The position numbers were made by a program, and so were the translations under genes. This document shows, piece by piece, positions 34,419 through 43,935 of a DNA stretch of 64,000 bases. Numbering within the stretch: position 1 is the first letter of the stretch; each line of letters starts with the position of its first letter. A model generated the notes under the pieces. The model was not told the DNA's origin and did not search any database. It saw nothing but the letters and a program-made list of their open reading frames with translations. This stretch comes from Vesta saturnalis (taxonomy: Eukaryota; Arthropoda; Insecta; Coleoptera; Lampyridae). Where the stretch lies: the NCBI GenBank assembly GCA_036346205.1, contig JARFJB010000398.1, positions 124,001 to 188,000 on the forward strand, in the 5' to 3' direction.

Positions 34419-36160
34419 CCTAAGAGCACGTTGGAAAACTACGTAAAACATAAAATTCAGACACCTGAAGAAATTGTATAAACAAATCTTGGACGTCCAC
34501 CAATATTACCTAAAGAAATTGAAGCAGATTTGGTTGATCACAGTATTTAAACGGATAACAGATTTTACGGTCTGCGAGCTTCTGACGTTCAAAGATTAGC
34601 CTTTCAATTAGTCATTCTCAACAATTTAAAACATACGTTTTCAAATAATCAGAAAAAAGCAGGTCACTTTCCATTTTAAATACTGAAACTACCTAAGGAT
34701 GATTAAAAGTTAAATGGAAGAGCAAATCCATGCTTGCAGCTGTTACTGCAGTTAGAAATAAAGAATGGGATACTTGCTAGCGTCAAAACCGTTCAGGGTT
34801 ATCATTTTTTTGAAATTTTGAAACCCGCGTTGGAGAAGGTAGAATTCAATCCCTGTGGACTCTACAACGTAGATGAGACAGGTATAACGTCTGTACAATC
34901 TAAGCATACCAGGATAATAATGTTAAAAGGTAAAAAGGAGGTAGGGGCAGTTACCTCCGCAGAACGGGAAGTACTAGTGACGGTTGTTACCTGTATGAAT
35001 GCAGCTGGTTGTTATGTACCTCTAATGGTCATATTTCCCCGAAAAAACATGAAGGCAGAATTATTGAGCGGTGCTCCACCAGGAGCAATTGCTGCCTGCC
35101 ATGTGTCTGGCTGGATTCCGAGCCACATTTTCACCAATTGGTTACAACATTTTATTAAACCAAGTGAAGCTGATCCAGTTCTATTGATCTTAGATGCCAC
35201 TATTCCTATACTCGGAATGTTGACACGATAAACTTGGCGCGACAAAACCATGTGATTATTGTAAGCCCCCCGCCACATTCGACCCACAAAATGCAGCCGC
35301 TGGACCTTGCATTCATGGGGCCTTTTAAAATATATTATGCACAAGAGATTGAAAATTGGCTAAGAGGCAACCCTGGGAGAATAATCACCAGTTATCAAGT
35401 TTGCTTGGAAAAGCGTATGTAAGATGTGCTACTGCTGAAATCGCTATAAATGTTTTTCGAAAAAGCGGTATTTGTTCGTTTAATAGGTACATTTTTAGAG
35501 ATCACGACTTCGCCATTCACCATCAAGCGGAAGGTAACCAAATTCCAGCTCCAAATCCACCCGATGCTGAACAACAAAGGCAAGTGACTCCTCCAAGAAT
35601 TATTAACACGACCAAATGTGTGGAAGATTCATCTAGTAACAAAATTTCTAATCCCGGATATCCAAAAGTATGGTCTCAAGACATTAACCCTTCGTTTAAC
35701 AAATCTAGCGATACAGAACGAAAGTCCAGAAAAGGATCTGCTGCCTTGATAACAGACACTCCATATAAAGATGCCGTAGAAAGTAGTTTGGCACAACAGA
35801 ACAGAAAGAAAAGTGTTTCAAGGGGAACTCCGAAATTGCAAATAGACATGTGTGCCTGCTAGAAAAACAAATATAAAGAAAGGAAAATTTATTGCTAAGA
35901 AGAAAATAACAATCAAAGTTAGTAAAAAGAGTGTTAAGAACCAGGAATCTAGTAGCTCATCTGAAGAAGATGAAGAACTCGTTTTAGATGATGATTCTGA
36001 CATGGATTTTTTGTTCTGGACTGTTCTCTGAAGATAGGGCGGGTGAACAATGGATTCAGTGCTCAAAATGTTTTAAATAGGCTCATACCGACTGTGCCAA
36101 CATAGAAAAAAAGACGCATATATATGTGATTTCTGCTTCGATGGCTAATTTTATCCCGTT
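34300..36160 (+). pseudogene. pogo/CENPB-type transposase with PHD-like tail, rearranged
   Basis: Blocks on the plus strand: KSMLAAVTAVRNKEWD and, after a shift, ASKPFRVPKSTLENYVKHKI (Psq-type helix-turn-helix). Then LGRPPILPKEIEADLVDHSI and YGLRASDVQRLAFQLVI. The 135-bp repeat intrudes, then GLYNVDETGITSVQ (first Asp), LLILD followed by a one-base loss before HYSYTRN (second Asp), and PPPHSTHKMQPLDLAFMGPF (third Asp). After another frameshift near 35395, AYVRCATAEIAINVFRKSGI continues to 35862. About 36010-36140 encodes a treble-clef segment, FCSGLFSEDRAGEQWIQCSK and later DFC, like the PHD-type tails of insect pogo proteins. Confidence 0.8.
34666..34800 (+). repeat. 135-bp direct repeat, unit 2
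   Basis: Second unit, lying inside the pogo transposase, after ...FSNNQKKAG and before YHFFEILKPALEKVEF. It replaces the roughly 50 residues expected between these segments. Confidence 0.95.
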
Positions 36161-36440
36161 ACCCTAATACCAGATACCCTATCCGGTATTAGGAATTTTT
36201 TTTTGTCAATGAAAATTGAATATTTTTCGTAGAATTTGGATTTTACTTTTTAAAAGCCGGCAATTATTTATTTTGGTTTAATATATGGTTCTGTATAGAC
36301 TATCCTCTGTTTTGCTCTAAAAAGTCGTAGATTTGTTGACAGATTGAAATTAATATTAGGGTTATTAAAAAAGTATCCGATATTAGGGCACTTTACTCTA
36401 TCGGTCCTCAATATTATTATCTAACTCAGAGAATATATTA
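36161..36440. other. Probable 3' subterminal region of the pogo element
   Basis: The word TATTAGG or its inverse recurs near 36160, 36185, 36355 and 36385 (ACCCTAATACC, CCGGTATTAGGAA, AATATTAGGGTT, CGATATTAGGGC), suggesting subterminal transposase sites. No coding sequence. Confidence 0.45.
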
Positions 36441-36789
36441 ATCAGCATAACCTGCAACGAATTGATTTGATTAAAACAAAAGGACATTTACAACATTAAA
36501 AGATCTTTTAAAGTTGAAGTTGTGGATGAGATAAGGCATATCGATGATACCACAAGCGTATCACTATGGGTGAAAGAATGTTTAAGTTCAGATGATAACC
36601 CTGTTTTACTTTATAACCCTCACGAATCAGAGGAAAAATGTGTGTGTTGATGTCACACATGGAACTAACTCCTATGACTTTGAGTTAATAATACTATTAG
36701 TGAGTGATTATTTTGGAGAGGATATTCCGGTGGCATTTATGATATCCAATAGGTCAGATACAAGAATTTGCGAAGTATACTTCTCATGA
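36441..36789 (+). pseudogene. MULE transposase core (fragment B continued)
   Basis: Plus strand: KRSFKVEVVDEIRHIDDTTS and VSLWVKECLSSDDNPVLLY, typical of the region before the MULE catalytic domain. After a frameshift near 36635 come VCVDVTHGTNSYDFELIILL (first Asp) and FGEDIPVAFMISNRSD. The frame ends at 36789; the second and third acidic regions are absent and Polinton sequence follows at about 36905. Together with 32482-32836 this looks like one C2H2-MULE gene interrupted by later insertions. Confidence 0.7.
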
Positions 36790-36911
36790 GTGGTGTAGGG
36801 ACGCCTACCGCCACCATTTCGTTTTTTGTGACGTCACAAGCCCCGCCCCCTGGGAACCTTTCGCCGCCATTTTTTTGTGACGCTTTATTGAAATGTCTGA
36901 ATAGTAAGTAG

Positions 36912-37139
36912 GTGGAATGTATCTACGAGTGTGCACATAACATTTTAAAAGGTCGTGTACCTCTGTCAAGTGATCAGAAGCATCGCCTCTCTCAACATAA
37001 GCACACTTTAAAACCGCTGGCACAGAGAGGCGAATCTATAAAAAGGAAGAAACAGTTTCTCGTACAGAAAGGCAATGCATTTCTACCACTCCTGTTAGGA
37101 CCATTACTTGGTGGAATTCTGGGTAATTTGTTTCAATAA
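36912..37139 (+). CDS. Small Polinton protein with C-terminal hydrophobic segment
   Basis: About 75 codons, uninterrupted, read from GTG at 36912; the true start may lie upstream. A basic middle (SSDQKHRLSQHKHTLKPLA, then RGESIKRKKQFLVQKG) is followed by a hydrophobic Gly-rich end (PLLLGPLLGGILGNLFQ). Proteins of this build accompany capsid genes in Polintons; their role is not established to my knowledge. It ends two bases before the next gene's ATG, so the two genes are packed tightly. Confidence 0.6.
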   Translation: MECIYECAHNILKGRVPLSSDQKHRLSQHKHTLKPLAQRGESIKRKKQFLVQKGNAFLPLLLGPLLGGILGNLFQ

Positions 37140-37141
37140 CT

Positions 37142-37770
37142 ATGGACCACAATTTGAAGAAGATGATTATTCTACCGCTGGATTTTATACACCATCTGCA
37201 AGCGCCAGATGTAACACAAAACAACATTTTAACGCAGCTGGGCAACGATGTGGATACAGTTTTCAAAACCAAAATGACCGACGACGACAAATGGCAGCAA
37301 TACAATCAAGTTCTTCAAAGATATCTACACTTTTCCAGTCAGTTACGTCAACCTGTTAGCATAACAATCGGCAGCGATGATGATATTAGAAATTTGCCGA
37401 AACGCAAAGCTCTGGCAGACGACGGAATAGTAGCATCACTGCCGACTTCATATAGGAAAAAATGTGAGGCTTTCTTGCGTATACTGAATACGGACGGTGA
37501 TGTATTTTGGTATAAAAGGGGTACTGTCACAATAAAAGGTGAGATCATCCCTTATTCCAACATTATCGATCTGGTTCACGAGACGTCAAGGCAGCGAAAA
37601 ACTACAAACCCGCACGGTTGGCGACAGTTTGCAACGTACATTAAAGAAATAAGTATACCATGAGAGTTTATCGGATATACTCGAAGACGTGATGCTGCTG
37701 TATCACCTAACATTGAACGGACCCTTACGACAACTATAGGTGAGAATTACGATGCTGATAGTGAGTGAAT
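37142..37770 (+). pseudogene. Polinton conserved protein, uncharacterised
   Basis: ATG at 37142 (MDHNLKKMIILPLDFIHHLQ) opens 173 codons to a stop at 37661-37663. In-frame continuation beyond it (EFIGYTRRRDAAVSPN) suggests that stop is a mutation and that the gene ran to about 37768. Readable features: an acidic middle (TIGSDDDIRNLPKRKALADD) and a C-terminal HGWRQFATYIKEISIP. The protein recurs in animal Polintons in this position, but I cannot assign a function. It sits between the small hydrophobic-tail gene and the integrase. Confidence 0.6.
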
Positions 37771-37841
37771 GGAGGGAAACACCGAAAAGAATCCCTCGAG
37801 GAAAAAGAACTTCAGTAGAATGGGAGACGTAGCAGACATAA

Positions 37842-38872
37842 CATGGATGCTGTATACTATGATCCCGCGCATTCAGCAGGTTTTTCAGGTATAACCCCTT
37901 TAACTAATACTGTAAAGGGTAAATATGGTGAGGTGAAAAATTGGCTACAGGCTCAGAAAGCTTATACAGTTCATAAACCAGTCAGAAAAAAGTTTTCTCG
38001 ACATAGATATATTTAGAGCAATATTTACTAGCTGTAGCAAGCGGATCTTTGCGATATGCGAACTTTGAGTAGACACAGCAGGCTACAACTACATACTAGC
38101 CGTTATTGATGTGTTATGAAGAGGGCTTGGGCGAGAGCTCTTAAAACGAAGTCAGTCGCATCTGTAATTGAATCATTCACCGATATTTTTAAGGAAAGTG
38201 ATAATACACCGGAAAACCTACAGACGGATAAAGGCAAAGAGTTTATGGCGGTCAGTGTACAAAACTTTTTCAAGAAACAAAATATCAATTTCTATGTAAC
38301 AAATAACCCTTATGTAAAATCATCTGTAGTTGAAAGATTTAATAAAACATTGAAAACAAAGATGTGGCGTTATTTCACCCACAAAAATTCCTACAGGTGT
38401 ATCGATGTACTCCAAAAACTTGTGACTGCTTACAACAATAGCCCTCATTCAGGTATAAAGATGGCCCCTGCAGCTGTAAACGATGAAAACATTTTGGAAG
38501 TGTGGAATAACCTATACGCGAAAGACAGAGGCGCATCACGCCATCCTAAATATAAAGCATGTTAGAATCGTTAGAACTAAGTACACCTTTGAGAAGGGAT
38601 ATGAAACGAATTGAAGCGAGAAAGTTTTTACAATTAGTGCTGTGATAAAAAGAAGAGCGCCAGTTTACCGCATAAGCAATCTTAATAATGATCCTGTAGT
38701 GGGCACCTTTTACGAGGAGGAATTGCAAGTTGTTACGGTTGATAAAAACACCCTAGTCAAAGATTTTAGCAGAGAAGGGCCGCGGACGATATAAACAATA
38801 CCTGGTCAAGTGGCGTGTATACAGTGACAAATTTAATAGCTAGGTGTTGGCTTCGCAGTTGAGAGATATGTA
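37842..38872 (+). pseudogene. Polinton integrase with chromodomain
   Basis: The N-terminal part (AVYYDPAHSAGFSGITPLTN, QAQKAYTVHKPVRKKF) is followed by a region full of stops where the zinc-domain end and first catalytic Asp (ADLCDMRTL) lie. The open block 38116-38565 has the second Asp (LQTDKGKEF) and Glu context (SSVVERFNKTLKTKMWRYFT), so the DD35E core is recognisable. Downstream, in shifted frames, is an SH3-like segment (FTISAVIKRRAPVYRISNLN) and a chromodomain (RYKQYLVKWRVYSDKFNS), with TAG where Trp is expected at about 38840. The enzyme would insert Polinton DNA; this copy is dead. Confidence 0.85.
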
Positions 38873-38874
38873 AA

Positions 38875-39672
38875 ATGGAGTTTTATGTTACCTTATTGAG
38901 TAATAGTTCTATGACGTATTTTCCTGACAATATCACGTACAGTTTTATTACACAACTGCCAAAAAGAATAAGGTTAACAGGCTCATGGGTTGCAGGCATA
39001 TCGGAAATTCAGTACCCTTGTTAATTTTCCGCTGTAAGTGCGACAGACAATTTATTATAGAATTGACCTACCTGCAGGAGAAGGGGGTTTGTTAGAGATG
39101 ATATTAAAAAAGACTGCTTCACATTTCAACACGACAACGAGAAAATAATTTATACTGAGGATGGATTGTATGTGTTACGTTTCGCCTCGGGTAATTATGC
39201 CAACATAGAAGAAATTGCCAACGAGCTAAATAACCACGAGCTAATAAGTAAATTGTTAACAATCGAATACCATAATCTAACTAAGCACGTCACTATGAAA
39301 TTAAAAACCTCCCTCTCGCTATTCGGATTCTCACAACGTCTAGCCTTACAGTTGGGTTATCGTCCGTATCAAAACATAGCTATGGAACCAATACCACCGC
39401 ACTCCGCTAGTTTATGGATAGGATTACCAACGCAGGTGTTTGTTTATTGCGACATCGTTGAGCCACAACTTGTGGGTGATTTTTATCTTCGCTTATGCGT
39501 ATAATAAATATTACTTCTGAAAACTACACTTACGGGGGCCTGCACACTGCATGCCCGTGATGACACGGGAACTTGAAAACATCGAGATTAATATAAAAAC
39601 AGACACGGGTACAGCAATGCCATTCGAGTTTGGAATGTCGTGTCTGAAGTTACACTTTAAGAGAGTGCAATA
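38875..39672 (+). pseudogene. Polinton penton-type (single jelly-roll) capsid protein
   Basis: ATG at 38875 opens MEFYVTLLSNSSMTYFPDN; stops near 39020-39060 interrupt. The long open block 39166-39504 has SLSLFGFSQRLALQLGYRPY and FVYCDIVEPQLVGD. A frameshift at about 39495 separates a C-terminal piece ending in MPFEFGMSCLKLHFKRVQ. The N-terminal wording and the CDIVEPQLVGD segment are characteristic of the Polinton minor capsid protein. Assignment to penton rather than another jelly-roll is from memory of the family. Confidence 0.7.
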
Positions 39673-39692
39673 ATGGTTTGTCCTTATCAACA

Positions 39693-40009
39693 ATGAATCA
39701 GGCCGGTAACGGCATTGGATCCATCTACAGAGGCGCACCATATCAAAGTGGTCACGGAATAGGAAGCTGGTTAGGTGGTATATTTAGAAGTATAATACCG
39801 TTATTTAAGCCTGGTGCATAGACTATTGGAAAAGAACTCTTAGAACAGGTGTCAATATTCTTAGTGATGTCACAGAGGATCGACCTGTTAAGGCGTCGTT
39901 TCAAGAAAGATTTCACGAGGCAGGTAGAAATCTTAAGCGTAAAACCGATGAGAAAATCGATAGAATGATGGAGCGTTCGGACTATAAAAGAGTGTCTGGC
40001 CGACAATAA
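39693..40009 (+). pseudogene. Polinton basic protein with Gly-rich N-terminus
   Basis: ATG at 39693: a Gly-rich start (MNQAGNGIGSIYRGAPYQSG), a hydrophobic stretch (SWLGGIFRSIIPLFKPGA), an in-frame TAG and a one-base shift, then a charged helical tail (GRNLKRKTDEKIDRMME). About 105 codons. It lies between penton and capsid genes in Polintons; a structural or membrane-active role is conceivable but not shown. Confidence 0.6.
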
Positions 40010-40081
40010 CCAGTCTGTACCGAGAGCTGTTGCTGCTAAGAAGAAAAAACCTACTTACGGCGATATATTTTCAAGATAATA

Positions 40082-40240
40082 ATGGCTTTTCTACATGCCC
40101 AATCATGTGAATGCGTCAAGTCCGAATTGGATTTATTCGCTTTACCGTCGACGCAGACAAGTATCAAGAGTGCTAAATGGATGTTTTACAAGCCCTTATT
40201 GGATGTGAGTAAGCGTATACAGAAAATTAAAAACCAGTAA
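40082..40240 (+). pseudogene. N-terminus of a Polinton capsid-type protein, truncated
   Basis: 52 codons from MAFLHAQSCECVKSELDLFA. This opening is like that of large virion proteins in insect Polintons, most likely the major capsid protein. Homology appears to end near LLDVSKRIQ, where the element is broken and other DNA begins. The remaining several hundred residues are absent. Confidence 0.55.
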
Positions 40241-40440
40241 GAGGCCATATAACTTGTGAAAATGTGTTTTGTGTATTATTCTTTATGAAAAGACAGTTTT
40301 CGCCACCGCATACTCCAGCGAAAACTTGATTTTCGTCTTTAGTGAGAGAACATCCCATAACGTTAACTTTTGTTACTAGAAACGAACTGTATTGCAGTCA
40401 TTATTAAATCACCTCAGTTTGGATTTGTCGTGGTTTCGCT

Positions 40441-40700
40441 ATGAATTCTGATTCAGAAAGTGACTTGAATGTTCCAAATACTTCACAGATAAGAAATTAA
40501 ACAGAGCAAACATCTGCGGACTTAGTATCCGAAAAATCAAAGAAGAGGTATAATGAAATTTATACTAAATTCATGGAATGGATGGCTGATAACCAAGTAC
40601 ATTCATTTCAGAAATTGTGATGCTTGCATATTTTGCAAAATTGTCTGAAACTTTAAAGGCATGGACTCAATATCGCGATATTGCAGGCTCGCATTCATTA
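40441..40700 (+). pseudogene. Crypton-like recombinase N-terminus, copy 3
   Basis: ATG at 40441: MNSDSESDLNVPNTSQIRN, a TAA, then SEKSKKRYNEIYTKFMEWMA, which parallels PEKSKYRYENKYRIFKKWC of copy 1 and EDYLKVYSNFKD of copy 2. A one-base shift follows, then LAYFAKLSETLKA, parallel to VILVYFQERSENRKA. The catalytic domain is absent; a half-MITE begins at about 40703. It marks a third, divergent member of the same family, in plus orientation. Confidence 0.6.
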
Positions 40701-40702
40701 AT

Positions 40703-40782
40703 ATAAGTAATTTGACTGTAATCTCATTATATTTAGAATTTACATCAGTTCTACATACATACAGACAAAATTTACATCAAAT
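40703..40782 (+). mobile_element. Half of a foldback MITE
   Basis: ATAAGTAATTTGACTG, then TCTCATTA, then GAATTTACATCAGTTCTACA and CAAAATTTACAT match the right half of the element at 55404-55529. The left half is missing. Confidence 0.75.
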
Positions 40783-40854
40783 GGGTGTATTTAATTCAAA
40801 AATAAGTAGAATTTAACAGAATTCTTAGTTTTGTATCGTTTAATTCAATAAAGA

Positions 40855-41046
40855 TTTTTTTAAGTTTGTTATAAGGTGATAGAAAAAGTGTAGCGTTGGA
40901 CTCGTCGAAAACATTTTTTTAAGTGAGAGAACAGTTAACGCGGCGAAGCCGAGTTTGGTATCGTTCGCGAGTTCATTTTTTTAAGTTTGTTATGTGGTCA
41001 TAAAAAAAGTATAGTGCTGAACTCATCGAAAACATTTTTTTAAATG
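40855..41046 (+). repeat. Direct duplication of a 71-bp segment
   Basis: 40855-40925 and 40976-41046 share TTTTTTTAAGTTTGTTAT, AAAGT-TAG and ACTCGTCGAAAACATTTTTT with a few substitutions; a 50-bp spacer separates them. Confidence 0.85.
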
Positions 41047-41070
41047 TTACTTTCGTCACTGGTTAAACAA

Positions 41071-41128
41071 TATACGCGCGCACGCACACACACACACACA
41101 CAAACACGCGCGCGCGCACACTCACACT
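41071..41128. repeat. (CA)n/(CG)n microsatellite
   Basis: ACGCGCGCACGCACACACAC continuing into CGCGCGCGCACACTCACAC. Confidence 0.9.
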
Positions 41129-41140
41129 TTGATTTAGTTA

Positions 41141-43680
41141 AGCTTTCGAGAAAATTTATTCTCATCATCAAGACAACTATAAAGAATTAATGTTAAAATT
41201 ATGTAATCATTAATGTTAAACTTACCATCGTGTGGATTACACAAAGTACGCAAAAAGTAAAGAAGAATAATACTATTACCAATAACTTCAAAACTTCAAA
41301 TTGACAATATAACGAAAGAAAGTAATGTGATCTAGGATATATGTTGAGATGATTTAAATTACATTCGAGTAGCTATGTAAGTCACATGGTGAACAATTTC
41401 TCTAGTTAGTACAAATGGTACATCTCTTTTTATATAATTCTAGATAAGAATGATTAATGAACATTAAGATGTATGTAAATTTAAATATTTATTAATAAAA
41501 TGTTAATTTAAGTATAATCGACAGCACATTACATTGAAGTATAGGGTATGTTTGTTATCGTTATGATATAATTCAAGTTTTTATTTAGTTAATAAGTTTA
41601 TTTAAACATAATGTTCCTTGACGACATGAAATACATGTTGTAGTTTCCAAAAATAATGTTAAAAAACTAGATATAGGCTGGTATCAATGTCACAATTTAA
41701 ATGTACGCAGCCAAGAATCTTGAAAACATTCGTGTTAGTGCGATAAACGTATATCAGTGCTAAAATTTCGAAAAAAACAGAACAATTACATTAGTGAGTA
41801 ACTATAAAACATGAATTATGCAGCAGCTCTGGAATTATTGTGTTAAATCAACATTTATAGACTTAAAACTAGTGATTTGCAACAATTCGACACTAGTGTT
41901 AGAAGAACTTATGGACTTATAAAAGTGTTAAATTAAATTAAATTGAGACATAAACATTAAGTTTAAGCACTTTCACAAACAGTTATAGTGGTAAAAAGTG
42001 TGAAATTTTACATTGAAAAATATATTAACAATATGAGGTTATGTTTTACCTAACATAAAATTTATGTAAAAAGTATTTTAAATTGAGACGATTTGTGTAA
42101 AATAAACTAGTAGAGGCAAAAATAGTAAAGTAGCCTCATTTTCAAGTTACAATTCACTATATTTGTGACCATTTTGTCAATTTTAGTTTTTAAGAGTATT
42201 GAAAAAACTAATATAATTTTCCTCTCAAATTGGCCGTAGGCATGTAAAAGATGAATATGTATGTGTAGTAGCATCTCATATTGATGTGGAAACCATTTCC
42301 AAGCCTGTAAAGTACGTAATATTAGCATAAATTCAATGTGAAAATTAACTTGGTTATTAGTTGGAGGAATCAGTTTATGTTTGGTCTTAAAATATAGGGA
42401 AAATTAAGTAGATTATGAATATGTTTTTAGTTTTAAGATAGGTTTAAGGGGGCAAAAGTTATGAGGATTTGAAAATATATCATAATGTAAAAATTGCTGT
42501 AGCCAATCAGAATTTAGCAAACTTTTTCAGTAACTATTGATAACAGTCGAATATTTTGGTCGTTAAGCAGAATCATGTAAATAGAAGTGCAAAAGGATTA
42601 CAAACTCTCTTCATTTTTCTCTGTTTCAACAGCTTGCTAAAGTAAGATGTTGCCAAATTTTTTTGTAAAATTATTTTTAAACAAAATAATGTCACTTCGT
42701 TAAAAACAAAGTGCGATTTTAGTATCGGAAGTGTTAAAGAAACAAGTGATAGTCTTTTGTCGGAAATAAAAATTAAGGTTAGTTTACCTTTTTATATTCA
42801 AATTCGGATGTTATCGATAGTAAGTGAAAATATTTCCGCAGTTTCGACATCGGTTTGTTATAAGTTTATTTTGTTTACGTTGTTATGGATATTTAATTGT
42901 GTTCTCTTCGTGGTATCATCATTATACACCTTATTTACTGAAAGCGTGTTTAATTTATAATATCCTGCAAACTACCCATGCTTTTCAAAATTTATTTTGA
43001 AAGCAATAAAAGAAGTGTGATAATCCTAAAAATAAAGGTTCATAAGAAATATAATAAAATTAATGAAACTTATGTAAACGTATAAGCTGTTTATTTTGAA
43101 GAAAAATTGGATGTTCGAGAAGCAGAGTAGGAGTTCGAAGGACCTGTTTTCTACAATCAACTTCAGCAGCAGTAACCAGAGAAGGAGGACATTTCATGTG
43201 AGTTATGTTTTTGGTACTTTATTGTTGACATTGATATTTCATTGTTATGTTCATAATTTCATCCTTTGTAACAAATATGATGTGCGACAACGTGTATGCA
43301 TATCCAAAGGGAACATTATTTGGTCTACAATTGTAAATGGTTAATATTTTTTTGAATAAAGTCAAACGTATTTATACTTACATGTATGGAGGACTTCATT
43401 TTTATTGTTATCACAAGTCACATGTTTGCGTATTCACAGCGCATGCCCAAGTATGCTTTTTGAAGAATTTTGTTATGTACAGGGTGTGACACATATATTA
43501 ATGCAAATTAAAATTTATAATTCAATTTCTTTGAGCAAGTTAAATACTATAAAATATAATCGAACATTAACCCAATGTGCATTAATCAAATTAACTATAA
43601 TTATTATATTCAAAATCTTGGTTTAATACAAATATATAATAATTTACTTTGTTATTTAAAAATAAAGTATCTTATAAATT
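41141..43680. other. No gene recognised
   Basis: AT-rich on both strands. Open frames at 42757-42960 and 43096-43344 have no recognisable motif and a hydrophobic, low-complexity composition. A GTGAGT string at 43199 could be a splice donor after an open block from 43084, but no matching exon was found. Confidence 0.5.
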
Positions 43681-43682
43681 TT

Positions 43683-43847
43683 GAACCCTATCCCTTTGAT
43701 GAGTCTTAAGTTCTCCGACTGTGCTAATTATTAGTTTTTAACCGAATATATATAATTATAAAAATAATATATCGTAAAAGTTAAAAATTCCTTTTTAGAA
43801 AAGCTATTAATATTATAAAATTAAGGAGGGGGAGATTATTATCACTG

Positions 43848-43891
<44 letters not shown>

Positions 43892-43935
43892 AGATGGCTT
43901 AATAATTTAAATAAGGGGATAGGGTTCAAGGGATT
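43683..43935. repeat. Inverted repeat around a (TA)n tract
   Basis: TTGAACCCTATCCCTT (about 43680-43696) is matched in inverse by AAGGGGATAGGGTTCAA (about 43913-43931), with (TA)n at 43852-43888 between them. Looks like a small foldback element. Confidence 0.6.

Larger units (their letters stand above)
36905..40240 (+). mobile_element. Polinton/Maverick fragment
   Basis: A run of plus-strand genes in the order small C-terminally hydrophobic protein, uncharacterised protein, retroviral-type integrase with chromodomain, penton-like protein, basic amphipathic protein, and start of a capsid-type protein. This set is characteristic of Polintons, virus-like DNA transposons of 15-20 kb. The family-B polymerase, protease and packaging ATPase are missing, and no terminal inverted repeats were found. 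Lesions occur in most genes, so this is an inactive remnant. Confidence 0.8.

Noticed and set aside
42757..43344. Open frames with hydrophobic segments as possible small host genes
   Set aside because: No start context, splice partner or motif; lengths are expected by chance in AT-rich DNA.
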